Shown: one piece after another, positions 34,291 through 45,264 of the stretch | Position numbering within the stretch: position 1 is the stretch's first letter | Layout: every line of letters starts with the position of its first letter | Source of the DNA: Bugula neritina | Lineage: Eukaryota > Bryozoa > Gymnolaemata > Cheilostomatida > Bugulidae | Length of the DNA: 64,000 nt | Reading direction: 5' to 3' | NCBI GenBank assembly: GCA_964035545.1 | Contig: OZ037772.1 | Location: forward strand, 12,341,818 to 12,405,817 | The notes under the pieces: model-generated | Seen by the model: the letters and a program-made list of their open reading frames with translations, nothing else | Database searches by the model: none | What the model was told of the DNA's origin: nothing | Program-made: the position numbers and the translations under genes

Positions 34291-35496
34291 GCATATATTG
34301 GCTATACTTACAAGGGAGGGGAAAAGGAGGGGTTTGGAGGGAATGTTCCAACATACAGCTACAAGCTTGTTAGCTATCTGATGCTTATATACATGTCTAT
34401 ATTTTATAGTACTGAGTATCTCCAAGCCATCTAAAAGCTGCAGACCATACAGCTATAGTCTTATAAACCACACAATAGCATTCATATTATAAAGTGAAAA
34501 CCAGCAATTGAATAAAAACTCACACAAGTTTATAGTAGCTATCCCTGTGAGAAACCCCTGATAGAAGGAGTTTTGTTAAATAGGGCTAAGGACTTATATT
34601 AGATGAGGCACAGGAATAATTATGACTGGATGCTCTTTCTAATATTACCAATGGCCTTTGTCAGGGCTCAACCCATGACCTCTTGTTTACTAGGCAAACA
34701 CTCTAACCCCTAGACCCATGGCTGCTCCCTAAAACCAGTTGAACAGATTATGAGAAAATGTACTTTGTAAAAGCTTAAAGTTGGCTTTTCTATCCCCAAA
34801 TAGTTTTAGAGTGAGTTATGTGACCTTATATTATTCTTCTTGCATGTTTCAGAACAGACATAATTTCTGCAGATAATTACAGTTTGCAAGCTGCTATAGA
34901 TATAAACCCTTTAAAACAAAAACTTATTTCTTTTATTGGAAATCCTTTGCCCAAGGTTACTTGAGAAATTTCAAGCATTTATTACAAGGCTTCCTATAGA
35001 AAGATTTTTTCAAACACTGCAACCAATTTAGATATACAATGCACTAATGCAAGCTGATTTATATTATACACTTCAAACTCTTTAAATTTAATTATATTGT
35101 CTGCATAATCTAGCAACTTGTCAGAGGTAGATAAAGCTAAAGTGTTTGGCTATGATGATAAGCCACTTAGCACTGTTTGTTTAAAGGTGAAGCAGAGCTG
35201 GCATAGAGTAACGACACCCAATCAGCAAATATGATGCATCCAACCCACACATTTTGTAGCAATAAAATGTTGCTAAAGTTGATAAGAGACTTGCAATAAA
35301 ACTGGTGCTCTTTGTAAGGAAAGAGTTCACATCATTTCCTGTCCATTTCTGAGCATGCTCATTAGTTCTGATTTCCATATGGTAGACGCTATTGGTAACC
35401 AATCAGTGATGTTCTGGTATATGTGTTGCTGATGGAAATATAACATAACTGGTATAGCCATGAGTTTGTTCATATTGAGATATTAGTTGCAGCAAC

Positions 35497-35815
35497 ACAA
35501 GTAATACATGTAGTGCGTATAGTATCTTAGTGCAAGTAATGCATGTAGTGCGTACAGTATCTCAGTGCAAGTAATGCATGTAGTGTGTACAGTATCTCAG
35601 TGCAAGTAATGCATGTAGTGTGTACAGTATCTCAGTGCAAGTAATGCATGTAGTGTGTACAGTATCTGAGTGCAAGTAATGCATGTAGTGTGTACAGTAT
35701 CTGAGTGCAAGTAATGCATGTAGTGCGTACAGTATCTTAGTGCAAGTAATGCATGTGGTGCGTACAGTATCTTAGTGCAAGTAATGCATGTAGTGCGTAC
35801 AGTATCTTACTTCAA
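35497..35815. repeat. 35-bp minisatellite, about nine copies
   Basis: Units contain TGCAAGTAATGCATGTAGTG and CGTACAGTATCTCAG, with C/T alternation in GCG/GTG. No nearby exon. Confidence 0.95.
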
Positions 35816-36675
35816 CACAAATATTCCATGAAACTGGTATTTCAGGGACCAAGTAAACACTGTCTGGGAGTCAGTGGTTCTCTAAGGTAGCACCATACAG
35901 CAGCACCTGAGGTGTCTATCCCAGGTGTTACAGTAGCACCTAAGGTATTTCCCAAGTGTTACAACACCTGAGGTGTCTATCCCCACTCTGAGAAAGAGAT
36001 AAAACATATCCTCATCATATTGTTTGTGGAAACAATACGCGCAGTGTTTGAAACTATGAGTAGCTGTGGAAAGCTTACCTGTTTTATCTTATATTATATT
36101 CTGTACAGATGTTATCATATATCTTATATTATATTCTATACAGATGTTATCATATATACTATATTAGCAGCGTTATCAGTACATGAGTCAGAAAGACACA
36201 CCCATAATTGTATTCTCAGACTAGCATGTGCACAATCATCAGACTATAAAATATCTCTTACATGAGTCCTAGAATAGCATTGAATAGTTTATTAAAAAAG
36301 GATTTTTGAAAATAGTTCTTTTTTATTTTATTGCTTAAAAATTAAATTATTTTAACTTTTGCCAATGGAAGATATGAACAGGATTATGCAGAATAAAGAG
36401 AATTTGAGCAGATGAATATATAAACACGTATCAAGATGACAAGGCTTAGCAAATACAATATATCAATAATTTGCATATAAAATCAACTAAAAACCACCAA
36501 ACAACTGCAGCAGTATTTGCTACAAACAAGATGGTAACATAAAATGCACCAAATCAGGATAACAAAAACATGCAATCACTGAAATGAATTCTGATATTGA
36601 TAGAAAAAATGTTGACTAACAAATTGAAGTGGGAAGCCATCTTTGTTGCAGCTAGTAGCCGTTGCGTAAAACAAA

Positions 36676-37098
36676 ATGGCTGACCTTTTACTCTCGCCAA
36701 TAGACGTTTCGCTGTTGAATCAGACAAGGGTGAGTATTCAGCTTACACTGGAGTAACAAAACTAGTATAAATACTGAGAGACTTAAAAACAGTCGAAGAT
36801 ACAAATTAGATAAAAATGGAAGGGCAACTCCATATTAATAAATCTAAATAAATAATACCTAATTATAATGACTTCGTTTATAACAGACTATTTTGCATAT
36901 GATGACTGTAGAGGTATAGAGGAGATATATGACACAATATGTACAGAAAGCTGTCCAGGGTTCGGATTTGTCTGTCCACGAGGAGACGCACAACACTTGA
37001 AATACACAGGATGTTTATGTTACACGACTAGCACCAGGTTTGACCTTGAAGTGACCTTGGTCTCTACGGCTTCCTCGACTTTATTGCAGCTCGAATAA
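36676..37098 (+). other. Possible small two-exon plus-strand gene (Cys-rich second exon)
   Basis: An ATG at 36676 opens an 18-codon frame ending at a good donor (GTGAGT at 36730). An acceptor at 36885-36886 starts a 70-codon frame rich in cysteine (two CxxxC-type spacings, ending in CLC), with stop TAA at 37096-37098. The two frames do not join at the strong donor; they would only join at a weaker GTATTC site a few bases downstream. The second exon overlaps the last exon of TBC1D13 on the opposite strand. I cannot name a family, and chance is quite possible. Confidence 0.18.
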
Positions 37099-40000
37099 CT
37101 TCCTCTATAGAAGTGGAGGGGGGATAATTCTAAAAGAAGACATTTTCACACTGTATATACTACATGTTCATACTGTATATACTACATGTTCACACTGTAT
37201 ACACTACATGTTCACACTGTATATACTACATGTTCACACTGTACACACTACATGTTCACACTGTATATACTACATGTTCACACTGTATATACTACATGTT
37301 CACACTGTATATACTACATGTTCACACTGTATATACTACATGTTCACACTGTATATACTACATGTTCATACTGTATATACTACATGTTCATACTGTATAT
37401 ACTACATGTTCACACTGTATACACTACATGTTCACACTGTATATACTACATGTTCACACTGTACACACTACATGTTCACACTGTATATACTATATGTTCA
37501 CACTGTATACACTACAGTAAACAGTTGACTCAACGTACCTGCAACAACTTCATGTTAGACGCAAAGTCATTCTTCAGGACGTTTCTCCTCACCAACCTAA
37601 AGTATATTCAAGTCTTATGAATAGCTGGAGTAAAGTACAACTAGTAGTTCTAAAACTTCATAAATAAACGCTAAGTGCGGGTCTAAATTGCAAGAAAGCC
37701 CAACCCGCGAGTGACCTGCCACACACAATGCGTGTGTTGCGAGTGCGGAAATTTATTAGCTAATGATCTTGGCACTTAACGTAACTGATCGCCTATAAAC
37801 GTTTGTTTTTAAATCTACGTCAGCAGCAAATTGATTTTAGATATTGCAAATGCAAACTATATGAAATTGTTTTAATTCAGTTCGCTAAAAGCTAAAACAT
37901 GAATTAATAAAAGTGTGCTCGATAAATGATAATGAGCCAATTAGATCAAACACGCACGAGCTTGCCGCACTTCTCGCTCAGCATGATAGACGCATGAAAT
38001 TCCGCACACAACGTCCCATTTTTGGGCTAAACGGGTTTCCCATGCGTCACGCGCGAGTAAATCGCATTGTGTGGCCCTACACTAAGACATGCTACGTGTT
38101 AACCTAGTTACAGACTGACCTAGTTACATTTGAGATATGAGTAGAAGTTGACCTACATATGGGTAAACTTTGACCTATATAAGTCAACTCACCGTATCAT
38201 AGCACAGCAGACGTCTACTAGGAAGCCGAACCTTTGAGAGTCACTAAACAAAGAGTCCCATAGCCTGAGGACATCTACAATCATAGACTGAGATTCACCA
38301 GAGACAGCACCAGGGAAAGAGAACATTGCGGGGAATTATATATGCAATGGGTGGGGAACTTCTTTTACATGAGGGCTAAGTTCAGAAATCAACAAAAACG
38401 AATATCAAACCCATAATAAATGTTATTATAATAAAGTAATTTATCACCAATCCTATACTGTGCTAATCAGAATACATATAACAGTTTTTACTCGTCTTAA
38501 GCATTAAAAGGGCCACTGAAAATTGGGCAAAGAGCCACAGGTGGCCCTGAGGCCCGCAGTTGCCCATCCTTGATATATACTAAGCAATAGATAAGTGTCC
38601 AACACCTGATTGTACCTCTACAAACTAGCTCACATGACCCACAGAGTAATAGTTATATACAACATGACTTCCAGTACTAACTAAGAGTAAAGACATATTA
38701 ACCTAGTCTACTGTATTTCTGAGTAGATTAGTATAGAGTAGAGTAGTATAGTATAAAACAGAGTAGAGTAGTATAGAGTAGTATAGTATAGAACAGAGTA
38801 GAGTAGTATAAAGTAGAGTAGTATAAAGTAGAGTAGTATATAGTATAGAGTAGAGTAGTATAGAGGAGAGTAGTATAAAGTAGAGTAGTATATAGTATAG
38901 AGTAGCATATAGTAGAGTAGAGTAGTATAGAGTAGAGAGTATAGAGTAGTACAGAGTAGTATAGAGTAGTACAGAGTAGTAGAGAGTAGAGTAGAATAGA
39001 GTAGAGTAGTATATAGTATAGAGTAGCATATAGTAGAGTAGAGTAGTATAGAGTAGAGTAGTATAGAGGAGAGTAGTATAAAGTAGAGTAGTATATAGTA
39101 TAGAGTAGCATATAGTAGAGTAGAGTAGTATAGAGTAGAGAGTATAGAGTAGTACAGAGTAGTATAGAGTAGTACAGAGTAGTAGAGAGTAGAGTAGAAT
39201 AGAGTAGAGTAGTATATAGTATAGAGTAGCATATAGTAGAGTAGAGTAGTATAGAGTAGAGTAGTATAGAGTAGAGTAGTATAGAGTAGAGTAGTATATA
39301 GTATAGAGTAGCATATAGTAGAGTAGAGTAGTATAGAGTAGAGAGTATAGAGTAGTACAGAGTAGTATAGAGTAGTACAGAGTAGTAGAGAGTAGAGTAG
39401 AATAGACACACCTGGCAGCTCAAACTCCTGAGACAGCAGCAAGGTGATCCAGCGGAAGGCAAAGAACTCTGGTTTGATGTGCTGACTCAGCAGATGCTGG
39501 TGGACAGTGGGATCCGAGTCCCGCAGTGAAGACATCAGGATATGCATGTTGCCCCCTGGTGGGAGATTACAGAACACTATTGGTACTATTGGTACTGTTG
39601 GTACTATTGTTACTGTTGGTACTAGTACTGTTGGTATTGGTGTGGAAGTTTATTACTAGAATGTTCTCAAAACAGCAGCTAACCAATGAGAATTACCCAC
39701 CTATATCCTCAACTACCCTCACCTATACCCTCAACTACCCACCTATACCCTCAACTACCCACCTATACCCTCATCTACCTACCTATGCCACAGATACTGT
39801 CATCTAGAGACTTGATGAAGTTGTCCCTCACTTCGGCCATTAAACTGGTGAAGCAGTAGAAGCTGTCTGCCTCAGCGTGCTGCGCCCACTCCAGGTTAGG
39901 ATCTGAGGCCATAGTGAAGTAGAGCGGACCGAGTAGCTCATTCATCCCCTGTCAATAGCAGACAACTCCTAGACAAGGTTAGATATATTACTCACAGAGA

Positions 40001-41224
40001 GCATAACTCCAAAGTATGCCGTCTGAATATATGTTGACAAACAGGGGTAGAGTGAGTGGATATACAGGAGTGGAGTGAGTAGACAGACAGGGGTGGAGTG
40101 AGTAGACAGACAGGGGTGGAGTGAGTAGACAGACAGGGGTGGAGTGAGTAGATAGACAGGGGTAGAGTGAGTATACAGGCCGGGGGTGGAGTGAGTATAC
40201 AGACAGGGGTGGAGTGGAGTGAGTAGACAGACGGGGTGAAGTAGGGACTCACCTGCACATACTGGATGCCCGGGTTGAGTTTAGCATATATAAAGAGCAT
40301 TCTCTCCACAACCTCCCAGTGTGCCTCCTCACTCTCCCCCAAAGTGTGAAAGGGTCTGGTGTCCCCCGTCTTGTGTCTCGTCGTGTCCATCTGGAATTCA
40401 GGTACTCAGACTATTAGCATATCACAATGTTACTCAGCCTTCAGAGTCGCCTTACCTTGTACATGCTTTCTCTGAGAGTAAATACAACCATCTGATTAGC
40501 ATGGAACTTGACTATTTGCTATGAACAAGGGGCATGCAACAGCCACCCGTCATTTAGCCCAAAACCTACTTTAGTGACTCCCAGTCTACTCCTTGAGACT
40601 GTGTGGGACTCCAGATAGCAGTTCTCTACTCTTTTCCTAAGAGCACCGATCCCGTTCTCCGTGTTGGTGAGGCGTTCGCACGGGAAACGTGTGGCTTTTT
40701 GAAAGAATTCAAGTTCCGGGTATAGACGTCTATGGAATATAGTAGATTATAGAGTATATAGTATAGTATAGCGTATATAGTAGATTATAGAGTATATAGT
40801 AGATTATAGAGTATATAATAGATTATAGAGTATATAGTAGATTATAGAGTATATAGTAGATTATAGAGTATATAGTAGATTATAGAGTATATAGTAGATT
40901 ATAGAGTATATAGTAGATTATAGAGTATATAGTATAGTATAGAGTATATAGTAGATTATAGAGTATATAGTAGATTATAGAGTATAAAGTAGAGAGTATA
41001 GAGCATACAGATGCCTATGATAGGAAAATATTACATATATAGATGATGAAGGATGAAAGAATACAAAGTACATGCAGGTGCAAGTACAAGTTCAAAGTTC
41101 AACATGTGAATACCAGAGATAGTAATCAGTGTGTTGAGATGATTAGAGGAATGTTCTATGATTGTATGAAGCAGAGTATGTTGTATAATAGATGAGATAA
41201 CAAGAGTATCATTGTGATACATGT

Positions 41225-41258
<34 letters not shown>

Positions 41259-41264
41259 CAGTAA

Positions 41265-41338
<74 letters not shown>

Positions 41339-43135
41339 CCACTACTAGTAGCAGTCACTGACCTGCAGTCCTTGTCAATCTGCAGCAGCTTCTCGTTGTC
41401 TTTAAAGTAAACACACCACTCACTGTCAGGGTTGGGATTCAGAGGCTAAAACATGGAAATAAATAAATTTATTCACACAGCCTGAGATCTGTAGAGCAAA
41501 CAGTGAATGAGGAGAAGAGGAGTTGAGGGACTCACATGATCTGAGACTGTTTCCTCGCTCTTCACCTCACTCCCAGGCTTAATTATCATCTCTTCTATGA
41601 AACTTTGATATGCTGCTCTCTGTTTGTCGAGTGTGTCTTGCCATTCAGATCTTTTAACTGGAAGGTAGTATAACAGCAGTTTCCATGCCAACGACCTTAT
41701 ACCCTTTACTTCTGGGCAACCTGTGTAAACACGACACGCTACTATTAGAGCAGATAACTCCACAAGCACAATAGAAAATCATAAACACGGTCAAGTATAC
41801 ATTATTTGTTTTCAACAAAAACCACAAGCTGAAATTTATTCCTTTTAAGCCTTCAGTAAATCAAATTTTAGTTATTAACCAAAATAGGGAATCAGTTGAA
41901 TCAACATGCAAATACAATTTAAGTATATGAAATCTCAAATCTTGAAAAGCAACTGTGAAAAGACCCTGCTGGGAGATATTTTGAGCTAAACAGAGATAAA
42001 AACTAACACACTATTCAGTTCGTGATATGACAATGCTAGCTATCTGAGTCGGCCCAGATTGCCAGATACTGACCATTTAGTACATTGAGCCAGTAACATG
42101 TTTGAGAAATTTAAAAGCTTTCCTGAGAAAATTAATGATAGGTCAACAGAGAGTAAGTTCTTGACTACTTAAAATAGTAAAACCCCCAGAATTATACTGA
42201 AATATAGGAAAGAAGAAAACTCCACCCATTACTATAATTACTATATGCATAAAGCTACCCATTACTATAGTGACTACATGCACACACCAAATGCATACAG
42301 CAGTGAGGATAATGACATATTAATAAGCTGTGTTGACTACCAACCTGAGTGGAAACATCGTTTAGAAAGTTCTTTCAAATCAATCTTTTCCTGACTGAGC
42401 AGCTGTTCAAACTCATGAACTCTAAAGAAGATAGTCAGCATATCTCAATGAAAGAATATCACCAGCAATGGAGTTGAATGTATCATTATAAATAAAATAC
42501 AAAAACTTGAATAGAAACTAGGAAGACAAGTGATTTAGATGATCAAAATGAAAGTGAAACTTATAATTATTCAAATTCTTAATCATCATTACTGTTACAA
42601 TATTTTTATAATTGTCAATAAGAACAAAAACAATATTTATTAAATTATTGATGATCATAATGAAAGTCAGATTACAATGATAATAACTCAATGAGTAAAA
42701 GGTGGACTCAAGGTAAAGAACTTAGGTGTAATTCCAATATGAATGCATATCAAAATTGATGTGAATAATCATATTGATAATCACACTTTGCATTACAATT
42801 ACTAATAATGATTATATTTATAATAATAATTATATTTACTGTATTACTAATAGTAATTAGTATTACAATATGAATAATTAGGATGTTAAACAATAGGAAT
42901 ATAATTATTATTAGCATTAATGGGTTATCAATATGAATATTATTTAATTACGATGAAAATCTAAAAATAACACTAACTATTTATATTTATAACAAATGAT
43001 TACGGTATTGAATTTGATAATGACAATCATCATGATCATAGAATTAGAAATCCCCGTGATTATGATAATCGTAAAAGGAATAATCAACTATTATTTATAA
43101 AAAAACAATAAAAACCTGAACATTTGAGAGTCCAT
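37064..43135 (-). CDS. TBC1D13: TBC1 domain family member 13, Rab GTPase-activating protein
   Basis: Eleven coding exons on the minus strand: 43135-43116, 42421-42345, 41720-41536, 41445-41363, 40729-40570, 40390-40253, 39948-39783, 39555-39412, 38274-38193, 37596-37539 and 37129-37064. Phases agree and the product is 392 residues; human TBC1D13 is about 400. TBC GAPs accelerate GTP hydrolysis by Rabs; TBC1D13 is linked to Rab35 and GLUT4 traffic in mammals. Both catalytic fingers are present: IxxDxxR (I117, D120, R123) and YVQ (Q221) followed by GMNELLGPLY. Other orthologue landmarks are PLNPNPDSEW, AHWEVVERM, EADSFYCF, FFAFRWITLLLSQEF and LRLWDSLF. The first coding exon holds only six codons plus two bases; it fits by phase and splice site, but it is the least certain. 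A 14-bp micro-exon near 40460 was considered and left out. Confidence 0.93.
37142..37515. repeat. 22-bp minisatellite in the last TBC1D13 intron
   Basis: About 17 copies of ACATGTTCACACTGTATATA plus CT, filling the intron between the last two TBC1D13 exons and reaching within about 15 bp of the acceptor, whose own tract (CAGTGTGAAAATG on the minus strand) resembles part of the unit. All three plus-strand frames stay open because the unit carries no stop codon. Confidence 0.95.
38508..38575. mobile_element. Degraded end of a hAT-type element
   Basis: The stretch GGGCCACTGAAAATTGGGC followed by AGCCACAGGTGGCCCTGAG and GTTGCCCATCCTTG resembles the right end of Charlie-like hAT elements. No matching left end is seen, so it is probably a truncated relic in a TBC1D13 intron. 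Confidence 0.4.
38715..39405. repeat. Higher-order minisatellite in a TBC1D13 intron
   Basis: Short units of GTATAGAGTAGA type are organised into larger blocks of roughly 200 bp containing AGTAGCATATAGTAGAG, GAGAGTATAGAGTAGTAC and AGTAGTAGAGAGTAG in fixed order; about three blocks are seen. The array starts about 10 bp from the donor of exon 39555-39412. Confidence 0.93.
40025..40240. repeat. About 22-bp minisatellite adjoining a TBC1D13 donor
   Basis: Eight or nine units like GGGGTGGAGTGAGTAGACAG with AC, the last of which ends about 12 bp from the donor of exon 40390-40253. Confidence 0.9.
40735..40990. repeat. 19-bp minisatellite adjoining a TBC1D13 acceptor
   Basis: About 13 copies of TAGATTATAGAGTATATAG-like units, beginning a few bases beyond the acceptor of exon 40729-40570. 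Confidence 0.93.
41228..41339. repeat. TAG trinucleotide microsatellite
   Basis: About 37 TAG units with one interruption (CAGTAAAAG) in a TBC1D13 intron, ending 24 bp from the donor of exon 41445-41363. Confidence 0.97.
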
Positions 43136-45264
43136 GAAAATGAAACTCAAAGTATCGCTTTAACTTTAACTGTTGCACACTATTCTTCAAGTTTATCATA
43201 ACGATAATCATATTTTTATTTGCATGCTACATCATTGGGGTTAAATAAGCCACTGGCTTTCTCCCCTTAGGCTTAGCCCACTCTTTCATGTCAGGAAGAG
43301 TGAGATACAGGTAAATAGTAATACAGCTAAATCACAACCAATGAATCATTATGATTATGATCATAATTATAATAATAATAATTATTATTATTATAAGTAT
43401 CAGTATCAGTATGAAATATCAGTATCACTATCATTATCAGTATCACTATCACTATGGCCATCACTATCTTGATCTTGATCTTGATTATTATAATACTATA
43501 ATAATGAAATATTAATAATCATAATTATAATGGCATTGACTTTGAGTTTGAGTCATACTCTAACTCATAGTCATTGAATTTCAATTTGACAGCAAATGAA
43601 ATCGACAGATATAATTATTATTATAAAAATAATCATGACAGCAAAAAACAGTTTTATTTTAATCCTTATAATAAAAATTTAAAAGTAACTATAATCAACA
43701 AAGTAATATCATAACTTTTAGATTTCTAAAATTATATTATTGTTTATTATTCTAGGAAACATAACTTATGAAGTAAACGCCCCACCTTTTTTTATGGACT
43801 TCCATTTTTTGTATGTTAACAATCTGTTTAGTCCAAAGGCTAATGACTTCATAAAAAATATTCACTTAAGCAATTCTCATAGCTTTTTTACGTGCAATGT
43901 TGCAATTCTTGGTCTTTGTGATCACTTTTTGATTTACTTTCTCTTACCTTTTTTTGAACAAATAAACACAAATAATTTTGTTTTTAATAAAAAAGCTTTT
44001 TAAAAATAACAAAATTGCAATTAAAAACACATTTTTAAAACACAGCCTAATTTGATACCACTTTAGCACTCAGTATATAGCTACTTCCGGTAGAATGAGA
44101 CAAATCTCAACATGTGTTATAGTACAAGCTATATAATACAATTATAATGATAATGCGTATTATGCATAATGATAATTATTATACTCATGTGGATGCTGTT
44201 AGAAAGTAGTGCTAGTACGACTACAAGTAAATAAATAATTGTAATAAAATTAAATAATAATATCTATTACTAATACTATTACAGACACCGTATTAGCATT
44301 ACTCATTACTGTATTACTAATCTCAATCTGTGATACTAGTATCAGCATCATGATTAGTATTGTATGACTATGAGTATGAGTATCAGTATTACTATTACTA
44401 TTAGTATCAGTATCAGTATGAGTATGGCTATCATTATCACTGTAAGCTTAAGGCTAAGCATTAGTTAAAGTTACAAGTATAAGTTGAAGTATCAGTATGA
44501 CTATGTATCAATTTCAATATGAATATCAATATGTTAGTCTCATAGTTTGTCCAACTCAAACAGTAACTGTTTTTAAAGTTAGTCTTTACTCTCTGAAAGT
44601 GAATCTATTTTTTTTCATTATCATAATGATAATTATAGTGCTGAAGTGTTTGTATCAGGTTGAGCGCCCTAATTTAAATTATTTTTATTTTTTAAAAAAC
44701 CGCTTTGATTGCATTGATAATGAATATGATTATCATAATAATAAGAACAATTTTCTATCAATTTTATTCTTTTTTAATTATTATTATACAACTATTCATT
44801 AATGATGGCTTGCTAGTATCTGTCACATGGTTTTTACTTCTAAAAGTAGTGTCAGTTTTTAACTTTGAGGCCCATTAACATATTATCAAAGCTTTGAAAA
44901 GTAATACTTGGGCTAGCTCTCAATGTCAGTTTGTTTTGTACTGGTCTTTGAAGCAGACATCTGTAAGACCCTTTCTTAGCAAACTTTAGTACTCACAAAA
45001 TTTGCTAATTCCAGAAACTAAATCCAAACTATTAGTACCTTTATATGATGGTCAATTTTTTTAGGAAGTTTTTTTCCTTAGGTAGAAATCTTTTTAGAAA
45101 ACAAGATTTAATGTGGAAAAACAGCCAGCAAATTTCCACATTGTTTATTGTAATCCAAATCTTATTAGGTAGACAAATCTGGTGTCTTTATATAATTTAT
45201 TCTGCGCATTCAGACCAAATTTAGATATGCTAAACTGTTCTATTTTCTTTTGCAGATAAATATC
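43136..45264. other. Divergent intergenic region between TBC1D13 and WDR46
   Basis: About 2.1 kb separating the divergently transcribed TBC1D13 (minus) and WDR46 (plus). It is extremely AT-rich with long runs of ATTATTATA-, TATCAGTATCA- and ATGATAATAAT-like simple sequence. No coding exon is visible. It must contain both promoters, or one shared one, but I see no clear core element. An acceptor (TTGCAG at 45250-45255) just before the WDR46 ATG suggests an intron in the 5' UTR. Confidence 0.55.

Larger units (their letters stand above)
30414..37063. other. Intergenic region, no convincing gene
   Basis: About 6.6 kb between the double-CAP gene start and the TBC1D13 stop, which lie on the same (minus) strand. 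I find only short, compositionally random open frames. Tandem repeats occur at 33945-34290 (about 50 bp, seven copies) and 35497-35815 (35 bp, about nine copies). A possible plus-strand two-exon gene at 36676-37098 is listed separately with low confidence. Confidence 0.6.

Noticed and set aside
33945-35815. CRISPR-like regularly spaced repeats
   Set aside because: Units are head-to-tail without unique spacers in a eukaryotic genome; these are ordinary minisatellites.
38703-39577. Minus-strand open frames of 200-290 codons rich in Leu, Tyr, Ser and Thr
   Set aside because: They come from the GTATAGAGTAG minisatellite; only the 39412-39555 part is a real TBC1D13 exon.
40455-40471. 14-16-bp micro-exon in TBC1D13
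   Set aside because: Only a 14-bp version with a weak upstream donor keeps the frame; exons 40570-40729 and 40253-40390 join directly in phase 0.
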